Below are positions 31,933 to 40,859 of a stretch of DNA of 64,000 nt, one piece after another; within the stretch, counting starts at the first letter, position 1; every line of letters starts with the position of its first letter. The notes under the pieces are model-generated. The model made no database searches. It saw only the letters and a list, made by a program, of their open reading frames with translations, and was not told the origin of the DNA. The position numbers were made by a program, and so were the translations under genes. Location of the stretch: positions 806,001-870,000 of the forward strand of contig NZ_WPNZ01000001.1 in NCBI RefSeq assembly GCF_009755605.1, given 5' to 3'. Source of the DNA: Streptomyces typhae. Its GTDB lineage: Bacteria; Actinomycetota; Actinomycetes; Streptomycetales; Streptomycetaceae.

Positions 31933-33380
31933 AGCCCGTACTCCCGCCAGCGCCGGTCGACCTTCGCCGCCGTCTCCGGATCGGACTCGACCATGTCCGG
32001 CCACCCTCCGTCGCGTGTGTAGCCCTCCTCGGGCCACTTCCTCGTCGCGTCGATGCCCGCCTTGCCGCCCCAGAACTGCTGGTACGAGGCGTGGTCGAGG
32101 TGGTCGACGGGGCCTTCGACCACCGTCAGGTCCCGGGCGTAGTCGGTGTTCCCGAGCGCACGCCACGCCACCTCGTGCAGATCGTGCACATCGCAGTCGG
32201 AGTCGACGACCACGATCAGCTTGGTCAGGGACATCATGTGCGCACCCCAGATGGCATGCATCACCTTCTGGGCGTGCTTGGGGTATTTCTTCTCAATCGC
32301 GACGATCGCACAGTTGTGGAAGCCGCCCGACTCGGGCAGGTGGTAGTCCACGATGTCCGGGACGATGATCTTCAGAAGCGGCAGGAAGAACCGCTCGGTC
32401 GCCCGGCCGAGAGGGCCGTCCTCCGTCGGCGGCCGCCCCACGACGATCGACTGGAGCAGCGGCCGCTTGCGCATCGTCACGCAGTCGATGGTCAGCGCGG
32501 GGAACGGCTCCTGCGGCGTGTAGAAGCCGGTGTGGTCGCCGAAGGGCCCCTCGGGCAGCATCTCGCCCGGCTCCAGCCAGCCCTCGATGACGACCTCGGC
32601 CTGCGCGGGCACCTGGAGCGGCACCGTCTTGCAGTCGACCATCTCGATCCGCTTGCCCTGGAGGAACCCCGCGAACAGATACTCGTCGATGTCGCCGGGC
32701 AGCGGCGCCGTGGACGCGTACGTGACGGCGGGCGGGCACCCGAAGGCGATCGCGACGGGCAGCCGCTCGCCGCGCCGCGCGGCCACCTGGTAGTGGTTCC
32801 GGCTGTCCTTGTGGATCTGCCAGTGCATGCCGATGGTGCGCTTGTCGTGGCGCTGGAGGCGGTAGAGCCCGAGGTTGCGGACGCCGCTCTCCGGGTCCTT
32901 GGTGTGCGTGAGCCCGAGGTTGAAGAAGGACCCGCCGTCCTTCGGCCAGGTGAACAGGGCCGGGAGCCGGTCCAGGTCCACGTCGTCGCCGCGCAGCACC
33001 ACCTCGTGCACGGGGGCGTCCTTGACCTTCTTCGGCGGTACGTGCGCCATCGCGCCGAGCTTGCCGAAGGCCTCCCGCACACCGACGAAGCCGTGTGGCA
33101 GCTCCGGCTTGAGCAGCCCGCCGATCTTCTCGCTGATCTCGCCGTACGACTTCAGGCCGAGCGCCTTGAGCAGCCGCCGGTCCGTGCCGAAGACGTTCAT
33201 CGCGAGCGGCATGTCGCTGCCCTTGACGTTCTCGAAAAGCAGCGCGGGGCCGCCCGCCTTCTGCACCCGGTCGACGATCTCGCCGACCTCCAGATACGGG
33301 TCGACCTCGGCCTTGATGCGCTTGAGATCGCCCTCGCGCTCCAGGGCCCGGAGCAGAGAGCGGAGATCGTCATAAGCCAT
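31929..33380 (-). CDS. ubiD: UbiD-like menaquinone biosynthesis decarboxylase
   Basis: The 483-residue protein has the UbiD-family layout: N-terminal MAYDDLRSLLRALEREGDL, the IGMHWQIHKDSRNHY region, and the EGPFGDHTGFYTP segment with active-site Glu and Asp. It depends on prenyl-FMN from UbiX. In the futalosine route the decarboxylation removes the naphthoate carboxyl group. It is first of the coupled ubiD-mqnP-ubiX set. In Streptomyces the genes have also been given mqn names. Confidence 0.85.
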   Translation of the reverse strand: MAYDDLRSLLRALEREGDLKRIKAEVDPYLEVGEIVDRVQKAGGPALLFENVKGSDMPLAMNVFGTDRRLLKALGLKSYGEISEKIGGLLKPELPHGFVGVREAFGKLGAMAHVPPKKVKDAPVHEVVLRGDDVDLDRLPALFTWPKDGGSFFNLGLTHTKDPESGVRNLGLYRLQRHDKRTIGMHWQIHKDSRNHYQVAARRGERLPVAIAFGCPPAVTYASTAPLPGDIDEYLFAGFLQGKRIEMVDCKTVPLQVPAQAEVVIEGWLEPGEMLPEGPFGDHTGFYTPQEPFPALTIDCVTMRKRPLLQSIVVGRPPTEDGPLGRATERFFLPLLKIIVPDIVDYHLPESGGFHNCAIVAIEKKYPKHAQKVMHAIWGAHMMSLTKLIVVVDSDCDVHDLHEVAWRALGNTDYARDLTVVEGPVDHLDHASYQQFWGGKAGIDATRKWPEEGYTRDGGWPDMVESDPETAAKVDRRWREYGL

Positions 33381-33480
33381 GCGGTCAAGTATCGGTCACC
33401 GGCTACCCTGGCCCCGTCACCGGGTGCGCACCGGCCGGGTGCCGGCACCCGTACTCCGTTCCTTGGGGGATCTCCGACAC

Positions 33481-33765
33481 ATGCTCAGGTATCTGCCGTT
33501 CCTGCTGGTCCTGGCCGTGTGGATCTACGCCTTCATCGACGTCCTGAACACCCCGGAGAAGGAAGTCCGCCATCTGCCCAAGGTGGTGTGGGTCATCATC
33601 GTCCTTCTCTTCGGCGAGGTGCTGCTCGGGCCGATCGCGTGGTTCGTCACCGGCAAGAAGCGGGCTCCTGCCGGAGGGGGGAGCCGTCGGGGCGGGTGGG
33701 TGGCCCCTGACGACAACCCCGACTTCCTCAAGGGCTTGAACGAGGACCGTCGCGACGATTCTTGA
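33481..33765 (+). CDS. PLD nuclease N-terminal-like membrane protein
   Basis: The 94-residue protein has two membrane segments (LPFLLVLAVWIYAFIDVL; VVWVIIVLLFGEVLLGPIAW), with the PLDc_N signature around HLPKVVWV and GPIAWFV, and a basic, disordered tail. It is divergent from ubiD. Despite the domain name it has no nuclease motif. The function is unknown. Confidence 0.8.
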   Translation: MLRYLPFLLVLAVWIYAFIDVLNTPEKEVRHLPKVVWVIIVLLFGEVLLGPIAWFVTGKKRAPAGGGSRRGGWVAPDDNPDFLKGLNEDRRDDS

Positions 33766-33774
33766 GCGGGGCCG

Positions 33775-34015
33775 ACCATGGGGGCTGCGCCCCCGTTCCC
33801 CCTGCTTCGGCGCTGCGCGCCTCGTCCTCAATCGCCGGACGGGCTCTTCCCCACCCACCCGCCCTTTCCACCCGCCTCGGCCGGGCTTTCTTCGCCCCCC
33901 CTCGGACGGGCTGCTTTCCTCACTCGCCGCGGCCCGGCGAACTTTCCAGCCCGTCCGGCGTTTGAGGACGAGGCGCGAAGCGCCGATAAGGGGGTCCAGG
34001 GGGCGCAGCCCCCTG
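33775..34015. repeat. long imperfect inverted repeat (Streptomyces intergenic type)
   Basis: Two arms of about 60 bp face each other. One has gggggctgcgccccc and GCGCCTCGTCCTCAATCGCC (33778-33844). The other has CCGGCGTTTGAGGACGAGGC and gggggcgcagccccc (33950-34012). About 110 bp of Pro/Ser-codon-like filler separates them. It fills the 293-bp gap between two + strand genes. Sequences of this type recur between Streptomyces genes. I see no gene in it. Confidence 0.75.
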
Positions 34016-34058
34016 GTTACGGGAAAGGGGCGGGCCTGGGGCGCCCCGCGAGGGCACC

Positions 34059-34988
34059 ATGGAAACCATGACGATCCCCACGGTCGACCTGCGGACCTGG
34101 CGCTCCGGCCCCCCGGAGACCCGCGCCCGCATCGCATCGACCGTCGACGAAGCCCTGCACACAGCAGGATTCCTCCTGCTCACAGGCCACGGCATCGCAC
34201 CAGAACTACGCACCACCATCCGCCACGAAGCAGCCACCTTCTTCCACCTCCCACCCCCCGCCAAGGAGCCCTACGCGGTGCGTGTCGGAGCCCGAGGCTG
34301 GCTCGCCCCGGGCGCGGAGGCCAACAGCTACGCCGAGGGCGCCCCCTCCCCGCCCGACCTGAAGGAGTCCCTCTCGTTCGCGGCGGACGAGCCGACCGGC
34401 GACCCGGCGGTGGACGCGGAGTGGTTCGCGCCGAACACCTGGCCCCGGGAGACCCCGGGACTCAGGGACGCCGTACAGACGTACCTGCGGCAGCTGCGGA
34501 CCCTCTCCGACGAGATCCTCGAACTCCTCGCCGTCGTGCTCGGCGAGCCCGAGGACTTCTTCACCCGGCACACGGGCCACCCCACCTGGGGCTTCAACAT
34601 CAACTGGTACCCGGCCCTGGAGCGGGTCGGCACCCCCGCCCCGGGCCAGTTCCGCATCGGCGCGCACACCGACTTCGGCACGGTCACGGTCCTGGACCGG
34701 CAGGCGGGCCGGGGCGGCCTCCAGGTCTTCACGGACGCCGACGGCTGGCAGGACGCCCCCTGGGACCCGGCCGCGTTCACGATCAACATCGGTGATCTGA
34801 TGGCCCGCTGGACCGGCGGCCGCTGGCGCTCGGGCCGCCACCGCGTGCTCCCGCCGCACCCGGACGCGCCCGCCGAGGAACTGATGTCGCTGGTGTACTT
34901 CTACGAGTGCGACCCGGGCACAGACGTACGCGGCGTCGACTCGCACGTCTACCTGCGGGCGCAACTGGACGCGATCACGGTGGACTGA
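34059..34988 (+). CDS. isopenicillin N synthase-like 2-oxoglutarate/Fe(II) dioxygenase
   Basis: The 309-residue protein has the N-terminal DIOX_N region (AGFLLLTGHGIAPELR) and the jelly-roll core with iron ligands His and Asp in GAHTDFGTVTVLD and the distal His in WRSGRHRVLPP. This IPNS-like family contains many oxidases of unknown substrate. ATG 34059 is used; ATG 34068 is an equally possible start. No biosynthetic cluster is adjacent, so the substrate cannot be guessed. Confidence 0.85.
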   Translation: METMTIPTVDLRTWRSGPPETRARIASTVDEALHTAGFLLLTGHGIAPELRTTIRHEAATFFHLPPPAKEPYAVRVGARGWLAPGAEANSYAEGAPSPPDLKESLSFAADEPTGDPAVDAEWFAPNTWPRETPGLRDAVQTYLRQLRTLSDEILELLAVVLGEPEDFFTRHTGHPTWGFNINWYPALERVGTPAPGQFRIGAHTDFGTVTVLDRQAGRGGLQVFTDADGWQDAPWDPAAFTINIGDLMARWTGGRWRSGRHRVLPPHPDAPAEELMSLVYFYECDPGTDVRGVDSHVYLRAQLDAITVD

Positions 34989-35012
34989 AGGGGACCGAGG
35001 CGGGCGTGCCGC

Positions 35013-35555
35013 CTACGGCCGGACGGCGTACTCCGCACGCAGCGCACGCCACCGGTCGAGGTTCCACGTCGACCAGTCCTTCGGCCGCCCGGCGAGCGCG
35101 TCCACCAGGAACCCGAAGTGGTCGTGCCACCCGGCGAGGCAGTCGAGGCGGAAGGAGTCGTCGCCGGTGAGTTCGTTGGTGAAGCGCAGGGTCGTCCCGG
35201 TGTCCCCGACGTGCTCCAGGTGGAACCGGCACCGCCCGTGCAGGTCGATCGTGTACTCGGCGACGACGTCCGGGTCCCAGGCCGTGATGTGCCCCGCGTG
35301 CGTCGCCACCGCCGGGTCCCCGGTGTTCAGCCAGCGCAGCGTCACCGCCCCGCCGAGGCGCGGCTCGAACACGTCGGCGGCGGCGAGCCACCCCGGAAGT
35401 CCCTCCGGGGTGGCCACTGCCGCCCAGACCCGCGCCACCGGGTGCGGCAGCCGCAGTACCCAGTGGAGCGTGTGCGTGTTCCCGTCGCTCCGGCTCGTAC
35501 CCGGCTCGATGACGTCCGTGCTGTCCCTGCCCGCGAAGTCTCTGCCCTCAGTCAT
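35013..35555 (-). CDS. SRPBCC/AHSA1-like protein
   Basis: The 180-residue protein has the START-like pattern of the AHSA1 group: LPHPVARVWAAVATPEGLPG, then LRWLNTGDP and a long C-terminal helix starting LAGWHDHFGFLVDALAG. These proteins have a hydrophobic cavity and diverse, mostly unknown roles. ATG 35555 is chosen; an upstream GTG at 35573 adds six residues. It converges with the dioxygenase gene. Confidence 0.8.
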   Translation of the reverse strand: MTEGRDFAGRDSTDVIEPGTSRSDGNTHTLHWVLRLPHPVARVWAAVATPEGLPGWLAAADVFEPRLGGAVTLRWLNTGDPAVATHAGHITAWDPDVVAEYTIDLHGRCRFHLEHVGDTGTTLRFTNELTGDDSFRLDCLAGWHDHFGFLVDALAGRPKDWSTWNLDRWRALRAEYAVRP

Positions 35556-35618
35556 GGGCCAAGCCTCACGCACAGGTCGCCGCGGGTCACGTACCTGTAG
35601 CGGATCCGCAGGGGGCGT

Positions 35619-36584
35619 CTAGGGGCGTTCGGCTGCCTTGTCGACGACCTTCCGCTCCAGGACGGCGGTGTGGCCGGTCACCGTGCCCTTCTTGAAGCCG
35701 GTCGGCAGGTCCTCCACCGCGACCTGGCGCTCGCCGAGGAACTCCTTGGTCTCCTTGTCGAAGATCAGCTCCTGCCGCTCCCCGTCGTCGACACGTGCGA
35801 TGGCCACTCCGTGCCGCCCGGCCGCGTCGGCCACGTCGTCGATCACCTCGACGCCGGGGATCCTCGACGCGGCGAGGAAGAGGGCGGCACCCTGCTTCGG
35901 CGGCATCAGGCTGTGGCAGAGGTGGCCGACGAGCCCGAACGCGTTCTGGTCCTCGCTGTTGTCGCCGCTCGCCACGCGGTACAGCCAGTCCCGCATGTTG
36001 ACCGCGTCGGTCGGCAACTTCTGCAGGCTTCGGTACCTCGCGTCGCCTTCTACCAGGGGCAGATCCGGCGGCACGCGCTCGTTGTCGAAGCCTTCGAACG
36101 GGTCATTGATGACTTCGGTGTGCCTGCCGTCCACGGACTGCCAGTCCTCCCTGAGGTGCAGGGGGTCGATCCGCGACGTCTCGTCGCTTGTCGACGATAC
36201 GTAGCTTTCCATGGTCTTGATGTACACGAACTGATCGTCACGGATGCCCTTGGGCACCTGCCGCTTCCCGGCCGCCGTCGAAATTTCCTTCAGCATCGCC
36301 ACCGTCTCCTTCGACGGCGGCCCGGCCTGCGCCTCCTCGCCGCCGAACGGCGACGCGACCAGGAGGCCCGCCGCGACGGCGGCGGCAGCGGCGCCCGCCA
36401 CGAGTGCGGGCCGCAGCCACGGACGGCGACGCGGGACGGTCGGGGCCCCGGCTGCGGTCGGCCGGGCCTCAGGGGTCTGCCGGGTCTGTCGGATCTCGGT
36501 CATCAGGTGCTCCTTGAGCAGAAGGTGACGGCCCGGCGGGAGGTCCCGCTCGCTCGGAGACGGGAAGTCGGTCTCGGACTTCAT
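35619..36584 (-). CDS. CU044_5270-type membrane-anchored partner of the ECF sigma factor
   Basis: The 321-residue protein has a cytosolic N-terminal region (~55 residues), one membrane segment (ALVAGAAAAAVAAGLLVAS) and a large extracytoplasmic domain. This is the layout of the actinobacterial CU044_5270 family found next to ECF sigma factors. It could act as an anti-sigma factor or signal receptor. GGAGGG precedes ATG 36584, which overlaps the sigma stop as ATGA, so the two proteins are coupled. Confidence 0.75.
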   Translation of the reverse strand: MKSETDFPSPSERDLPPGRHLLLKEHLMTEIRQTRQTPEARPTAAGAPTVPRRRPWLRPALVAGAAAAAVAAGLLVASPFGGEEAQAGPPSKETVAMLKEISTAAGKRQVPKGIRDDQFVYIKTMESYVSSTSDETSRIDPLHLREDWQSVDGRHTEVINDPFEGFDNERVPPDLPLVEGDARYRSLQKLPTDAVNMRDWLYRVASGDNSEDQNAFGLVGHLCHSLMPPKQGAALFLAASRIPGVEVIDDVADAAGRHGVAIARVDDGERQELIFDKETKEFLGERQVAVEDLPTGFKKGTVTGHTAVLERKVVDKAAERP

Positions 36585-37240
36585 CGGTTTCCCTCCTGGA
36601 TGGGCCTGACCGCGGTGGTGCGGTCCTCTCTCACCTGTCCGCGCCCGGCGGCCGGTTCCATCGCTTTCGCGAGTTTTGTACGGGCTCTGAAGAGCCGTGA
36701 GCGCACGGTCCCCACCGGGATGCCGAGCGCGTCGGCGGCGGCCTCGTAGCCGAGCCCGGACCACACGCAGAGCGCGAGCACCTCCCGCTCGGGGCGTCTC
36801 AGCTTGCGCAGCGCGGCCTCGACGAGGGCCAGTTGACCGGCGTCGTCGAGCCGCCCCGCGACCTCGTCGGCGAAGTCGGCGACGGACTCGGTGCGCGGCA
36901 GCCGGGCGACGGCGGCGGCGTGCCTGCGCGCGGCGCGGCGCTGATTGCGCGTCACGTTCGTGGCGATCCCGAGCAGCCACGGCCGCACCGAGCCCCCGTC
37001 CGGTTCGATCCTGTCGCGCAGCCGCCAGGCCTCCAGGAACGTCAGCGAGACGATCTCCTCGGCCGTCGACCAGTCCCCCGTCAGGCGGTAGCCGTGGTTG
37101 TAGACCGAGCGCGCGTAGCCGTCGAAGACCTCGCCGAACGCGTCGGCGTCCCCGTCCCTGATCCGGACGCGCAGGGCCCGCGAGCGCGCGCGGCGCTCCT
37201 GCGGCTCCCCCTGATTCAGTTCCCCCTGATTCGTCTCCAC
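36581..37240 (-). CDS. ECF-type RNA polymerase sigma factor
   Basis: The 219-residue protein has region 2 (FGEVFDGYARSVYNHGYRL, then TAEEIVSLTFLEAWRLRD) and region 4 with the HTH (LGYEAAADALGIPVGTVRSR). Region 1.1 and region 3 are missing, as in ECF sigmas. GTG 37240 is the best start: just before it a GGGG run can act as ribosome site and the conserved part begins 20 residues later. It forms an operon with the membrane protein that follows. Confidence 0.9.
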   Translation of the reverse strand: METNQGELNQGEPQERRARSRALRVRIRDGDADAFGEVFDGYARSVYNHGYRLTGDWSTAEEIVSLTFLEAWRLRDRIEPDGGSVRPWLLGIATNVTRNQRRAARRHAAAVARLPRTESVADFADEVAGRLDDAGQLALVEAALRKLRRPEREVLALCVWSGLGYEAAADALGIPVGTVRSRLFRARTKLAKAMEPAAGRGQVREDRTTAVRPIQEGNR

Positions 37241-37264
37241 GCCCCTTTGTCTGTCCTCATGACG

Positions 37265-37304
37265 GAGGCCGGTTCCCGTGACCTGGATCACGGAAACCGG
37301 CCTC
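37265..37304. terminator. terminator of the cytochrome c maturation operon
   Basis: A 16-bp stem with one mismatch (arms GAGGCCGGTTCCCGTG and CACGGAAACCGGCCTC) lies 20 bp after the ccsB stop codon and 25 bp before the sigma-factor start. Confidence 0.7.
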
Positions 37305-37323
37305 TGCGCCTGCTGCGTCCGGG

Positions 37324-38469
37324 TCAGACGCCCGCGTACGAGTGCTTGCCGCTCACGAAGATGTTGACGCCGTAGTAGTTGAACAGCCAGCAGCCGAAGG
37401 CGATCAGGGCCAGATAGGCGGCCTTGCGGCCCTTCCACCCCGCCGTGGCGCGGGCGTGCAGGTAGCAGGCGTAGGCCACCCATGTGATGAACGACCAGAC
37501 CTCCTTGGGGTCCCAGCCCCAGTAGCGGCCCCACGCGTCACCCGCCCAGATGGCACCGGCGATGATCGTGAACGTCCACAGCGGGAAGATCGCCGCGTTC
37601 ATGCGGTACGTGAACTTGTCCAGCGAGGCCGCTGCGGGCAGCCGCTCCAGGACCGAGGTCGCGAACCGGCCCGGCGTGTCGCCGCGCTGGAGCTTGGCCT
37701 CGTAGCTGTCCTTGAACAGATACGCCGTGGTGGAGACCGCGCCCACGTAGAACGCGGCGCCGCAGAAGATCGCCGTGGAGACGTGGATCCACAGCCAGTA
37801 CGAGTGCAGTGCGGGGACGAGCTGGTCGGATTCGGTGTACAGGACCGTGACCGCGAGCCCGAGGTCGAGCAGGATCGTGGTGATCAGCGGGAGCCCGATC
37901 CAGCGCACGTTCTTCTTCAGCGCGAGCAGCGAGAGGAAGACGCCGACGGCGACCGAGGAGAAGGTGATGTTGAACTCGTACATGTTGCCCCACGGCGCGC
38001 GCTCCACCGACAGGGCGCGGGTGACGACACCGCCCACCTCGATGAGGAACCCGAGCGCGACGAGGGAGATCGCGATGCGGCCGTAGAGGTCGCCCTGCTC
38101 GTCGCCGGCCGCGGCGCCGGGTCCGTCCGGTACGTCACGGCTGCCCGCGGTGGCCCGGGTGACGACCTTCGGCGGGGCCGCCCGCTCGCTCTTGGGGCGT
38201 TCCAGGGTGGCGGTGCCGCCCTTGGTGCGCACGGTGACGCCGGGCGCGGACGCCTTGGCGGCGCCGGGTGCCGCTTCCGCGGCGGCCCCCTTCGTCGCGG
38301 TGAGCGCGGCGGCCGTACGGGCGACCTTGCTGCGGCTGCCGAACAGCCACTCCGCCATCAGCGCGAAGAAGGCAAGCAGATAGACCGCCATCGCGGAGTA
38401 GATCAGCACATTGCTGGTGTGCGCGAGATCCTCGTTGGGCGCGGCGGCGAGGGTGGTGGCGAGAGTCAC
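37324..38469 (-). CDS. ccsB: cytochrome c biogenesis protein CcsB/ResC
   Basis: The 381-residue membrane protein is one half of the System II heme handling and ligation complex. The tryptophan-rich WWD-type motif is seen as WGRYWGWDPKEVW between later membrane segments, with ALSVERAPWGNMYEF earlier. An insert of about 70 basic/Ala-rich residues (90-160) after the first membrane segment is low-complexity. GTG 38469 overlaps the resB stop as GTGA. The protein works with ResB to export heme and attach it to apocytochromes. Confidence 0.9.
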   Translation of the reverse strand: MTLATTLAAAPNEDLAHTSNVLIYSAMAVYLLAFFALMAEWLFGSRSKVARTAAALTATKGAAAEAAPGAAKASAPGVTVRTKGGTATLERPKSERAAPPKVVTRATAGSRDVPDGPGAAAGDEQGDLYGRIAISLVALGFLIEVGGVVTRALSVERAPWGNMYEFNITFSSVAVGVFLSLLALKKNVRWIGLPLITTILLDLGLAVTVLYTESDQLVPALHSYWLWIHVSTAIFCGAAFYVGAVSTTAYLFKDSYEAKLQRGDTPGRFATSVLERLPAAASLDKFTYRMNAAIFPLWTFTIIAGAIWAGDAWGRYWGWDPKEVWSFITWVAYACYLHARATAGWKGRKAAYLALIAFGCWLFNYYGVNIFVSGKHSYAGV

Positions 38470-40856
38470 TTCTCAGCCCCTTCGGCAGATGCGACATCGG
38501 GGGTGGGGTCGGGGTGGGCGGGAGCATCGACTGCGTCGGGCTCGGCGGCGGCGACGGACTCGGCGGCACCGTCCGGCCCGGCAGCACCGTCCGGCCCGGC
38601 AGCACCGTCCGGCCCGGCAGCACCGTCCGGCCCGGCAGCACCGTCCGGCCCGGCAGCACCGTCCGGCCCGGCGACGCCGTCAGACTCCGCGACACCGTCC
38701 GGCTCAGCAGCACCGTCGGCCACCGATCCGTCGGCATCGGCGGCATCGGCGGCATCGGCGACACGGCTGCCACCCGCGACGGCACCGTCCGCCGGAGCGG
38801 CGGGCGCGGCGGGCGCGGCGGGCCCGGCGGGCGCGGCGGGCGCGGCGGGCGCGGCAGGATCGGTATCGGCAGCGGCGAGGCCGGTACCCGCGGCGGCGGA
38901 GCCGGTGTCGGAACCGAGACCGGAACCGGAACCGGCATCGGCATCGGCATCGGCATCGGCATCGGCATCGGCATCGGCGGCAGCCTCCGCCCGGGACGCG
39001 TCCGTCGCCCCGGTGGCAGTCTCCGCCCCGGAGGCGGGCTCCGCCCCGGTGGCAGCCTCCGCCCCGGAGGCGGGCTCCGCCCCGGAGGCGGGCTCCGCCC
39101 CGGAGGCGGGCTCCGCCCCGGAGGCGGCCCCCGCCGCCGTGCCGCAGGCCGGCGGCGCCTGCTCCGGTGCGCCCGGCGCGCGTTCGTGCAGCTCCGCGGC
39201 CAGCGCCGCCAGCTCTTCGGGGACCTTCGCGGACTCGCTGCGGCCGAGGCCCGCCATCTCCACGACGGTGACCCCGTCAGGGCCGGCCGTCGCGCGTACC
39301 CACACGCGCCGGCGCTGGATGAACAGGGACCCGGCGAGCCCGGCGATCGCGGCGATCGCGCCGCCGAGGGCCCAGCCGCTGCCCGGCTCCTGCGAGATCT
39401 GGAAGGTCGCCCACTGCTTGAGCTCCCGCTCGAAGGTGATCGACCCCGCGCCGTCCGGCAGCTTCATGGTCTCGCCGATCTTGAGCCGCTGCTTGAGCAG
39501 CTCCCCCTTCGCGTCCTTGAACTTCTGCATCTTCCGCGTGTCCAGCTGGTACACGTTCTGCGGAACACCGGAGTCCACACCGAGGCTGCCGTGGTACGCC
39601 GACAGCGCGAGCCGGGGATTGATGGGCGCGGGGAACTGGGAGAACATCTGGCCGTTGCCCTCGCCCGCGAAGGTCGGCACGAAGAAGGCGTTGAAGCCGA
39701 GCTGCTCCTTCTTGCCGTTCTTGTCCCGGTAACCGTCGAGGATCTTGATGGCGCCGGTGGCGGTGCCCATGGAGTCGATGGGGAGCAGCGGCACGGACAC
39801 CCGCTGGACGACCTTGCCGCGGCCGTCGCGGACGGTGACGGTGGGCGCGTAGCCGTGGCCGATGAGGTAGACCTTCGAGCCGTCGACCTCCAGGGGCTCG
39901 TTGACCTCGATGGTCTTCTTCTTCTCGGCCCCGTCGGCGCCCTCGCTGTAGGTGACGTGCGCCTTGTACGTACGGGCCGTGCCGCGCTCGGGGCCCGACA
40001 TCTCGTACGAGCCCTCGAAGCGGTCGAGCCGGAAGCTGAACGGCGCGAGCTCCTGGGTGTCGAAGAGGCTGCCGGACTTGAAGTCGTCGTACTGGGAGAG
40101 CGTGTTCGAGAAGCCGTCGCCCTCCATGATCAGCTTGCCGCCCTCGGACTTGAAGAGCTGTCCGACGGCGAACGCGATGAGCAGCACGATCAGCGCGACG
40201 TGGAAGGCCAGATTGCCGGCCTCGCGCAGGTAGCCCTTCTCCGCGGCGACGGAGCCGCCCACCAGGTGCGCGCGGAACCGGCGCCGCTTCAGCAGGCCGT
40301 GCGCGGCCTCGTGGACCTCGTCGGGGGTGGCATCGGTGCGCCAGGTGGCGTACGCGGGCAGCCGGGTGAGCCGGCCCGGGGCGGCCGGCGGGCGGCCGCG
40401 GAGCTGGCCGACGAACTGCCAGGTGCGCGGCACGATGCAGCCGATGAGGGAGACGAAGAGCAGGATGTAGATCGCGGAGAACCACACCGAGCTGTAGACG
40501 TGGAAGAGGCCGAGCTTGTCGTAGAGCGGACCCAGCGTGGTGTGGGTGTCCTTGAAGCTCTGGACCTTCAGCTCGTCGGTGCCCTGCTGCGGGATCAGCG
40601 AGCCGGGGATCGCGCCGAGCGAGAGCAGCAGGAGCAGCAGGAGCGCGACCCGCATGGAGGTGAGCTGCCGCCAGAACCAGCGGATCCAGCCGATGACGCC
40701 CATTCCCGCGACGCCCGGCCCACCGCTGCCCGGTGCCGCCGCGGTCTCGTCGAGGGGAGCCGTGGAGAGCTGCGCGCCCGCGGCGCCGAGGTCGTCCGGG
40801 GCTTCGGGGCCCGCGGCCCGCGCGTCGGTGCCGGTGTCGGTCGTGGTGTTGCTCAT
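38466..40856 (-). CDS. resB: cytochrome c biogenesis protein ResB with long repeat tail
   Basis: Residues 1-520 are a standard ResB: membrane segments around LTSMRVALLLLLLLSLGAIP, SAIYILLFVSLIGCIV and LAFHVALIVLLIAFAVGQLF, a large extracytoplasmic domain (NAFFVPTFAGEGNGQM) and the last segment ALGGAIAAIAGLAGSLFIQ. The remaining ~250 residues are an unusual cytosolic tail built from three different tandem repeats (SGAEPA, DA and GPDGAA units). ResB partners CcsB in heme ligation. It lies 3 bp after ccdA. Confidence 0.9.
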   Translation of the reverse strand: MSNTTTDTGTDARAAGPEAPDDLGAAGAQLSTAPLDETAAAPGSGGPGVAGMGVIGWIRWFWRQLTSMRVALLLLLLLSLGAIPGSLIPQQGTDELKVQSFKDTHTTLGPLYDKLGLFHVYSSVWFSAIYILLFVSLIGCIVPRTWQFVGQLRGRPPAAPGRLTRLPAYATWRTDATPDEVHEAAHGLLKRRRFRAHLVGGSVAAEKGYLREAGNLAFHVALIVLLIAFAVGQLFKSEGGKLIMEGDGFSNTLSQYDDFKSGSLFDTQELAPFSFRLDRFEGSYEMSGPERGTARTYKAHVTYSEGADGAEKKKTIEVNEPLEVDGSKVYLIGHGYAPTVTVRDGRGKVVQRVSVPLLPIDSMGTATGAIKILDGYRDKNGKKEQLGFNAFFVPTFAGEGNGQMFSQFPAPINPRLALSAYHGSLGVDSGVPQNVYQLDTRKMQKFKDAKGELLKQRLKIGETMKLPDGAGSITFERELKQWATFQISQEPGSGWALGGAIAAIAGLAGSLFIQRRRVWVRATAGPDGVTVVEMAGLGRSESAKVPEELAALAAELHERAPGAPEQAPPACGTAAGAASGAEPASGAEPASGAEPASGAEAATGAEPASGAETATGATDASRAEAAADADADADADADADAGSGSGLGSDTGSAAAGTGLAAADTDPAAPAAPAAPAGPAAPAAPAAPADGAVAGGSRVADAADAADADGSVADGAAEPDGVAESDGVAGPDGAAGPDGAAGPDGAAGPDGAAGPDGAAGPDGAAESVAAAEPDAVDAPAHPDPTPDVASAEGAEK
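38577..39125. repeat. three tandem-repeat blocks in the resB 3' end
   Basis: An 18-bp unit (GGCAGCACCGTCCGGCCC, about six copies from 38577), a hexamer ATCGGC block near 38930-38980, and a 20-24-bp GCGGGCTCCGCCCCGGAG block near 39040-39120. All keep the resB frame open. Confidence 0.85.
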
Positions 40857-40859
40857 GGA

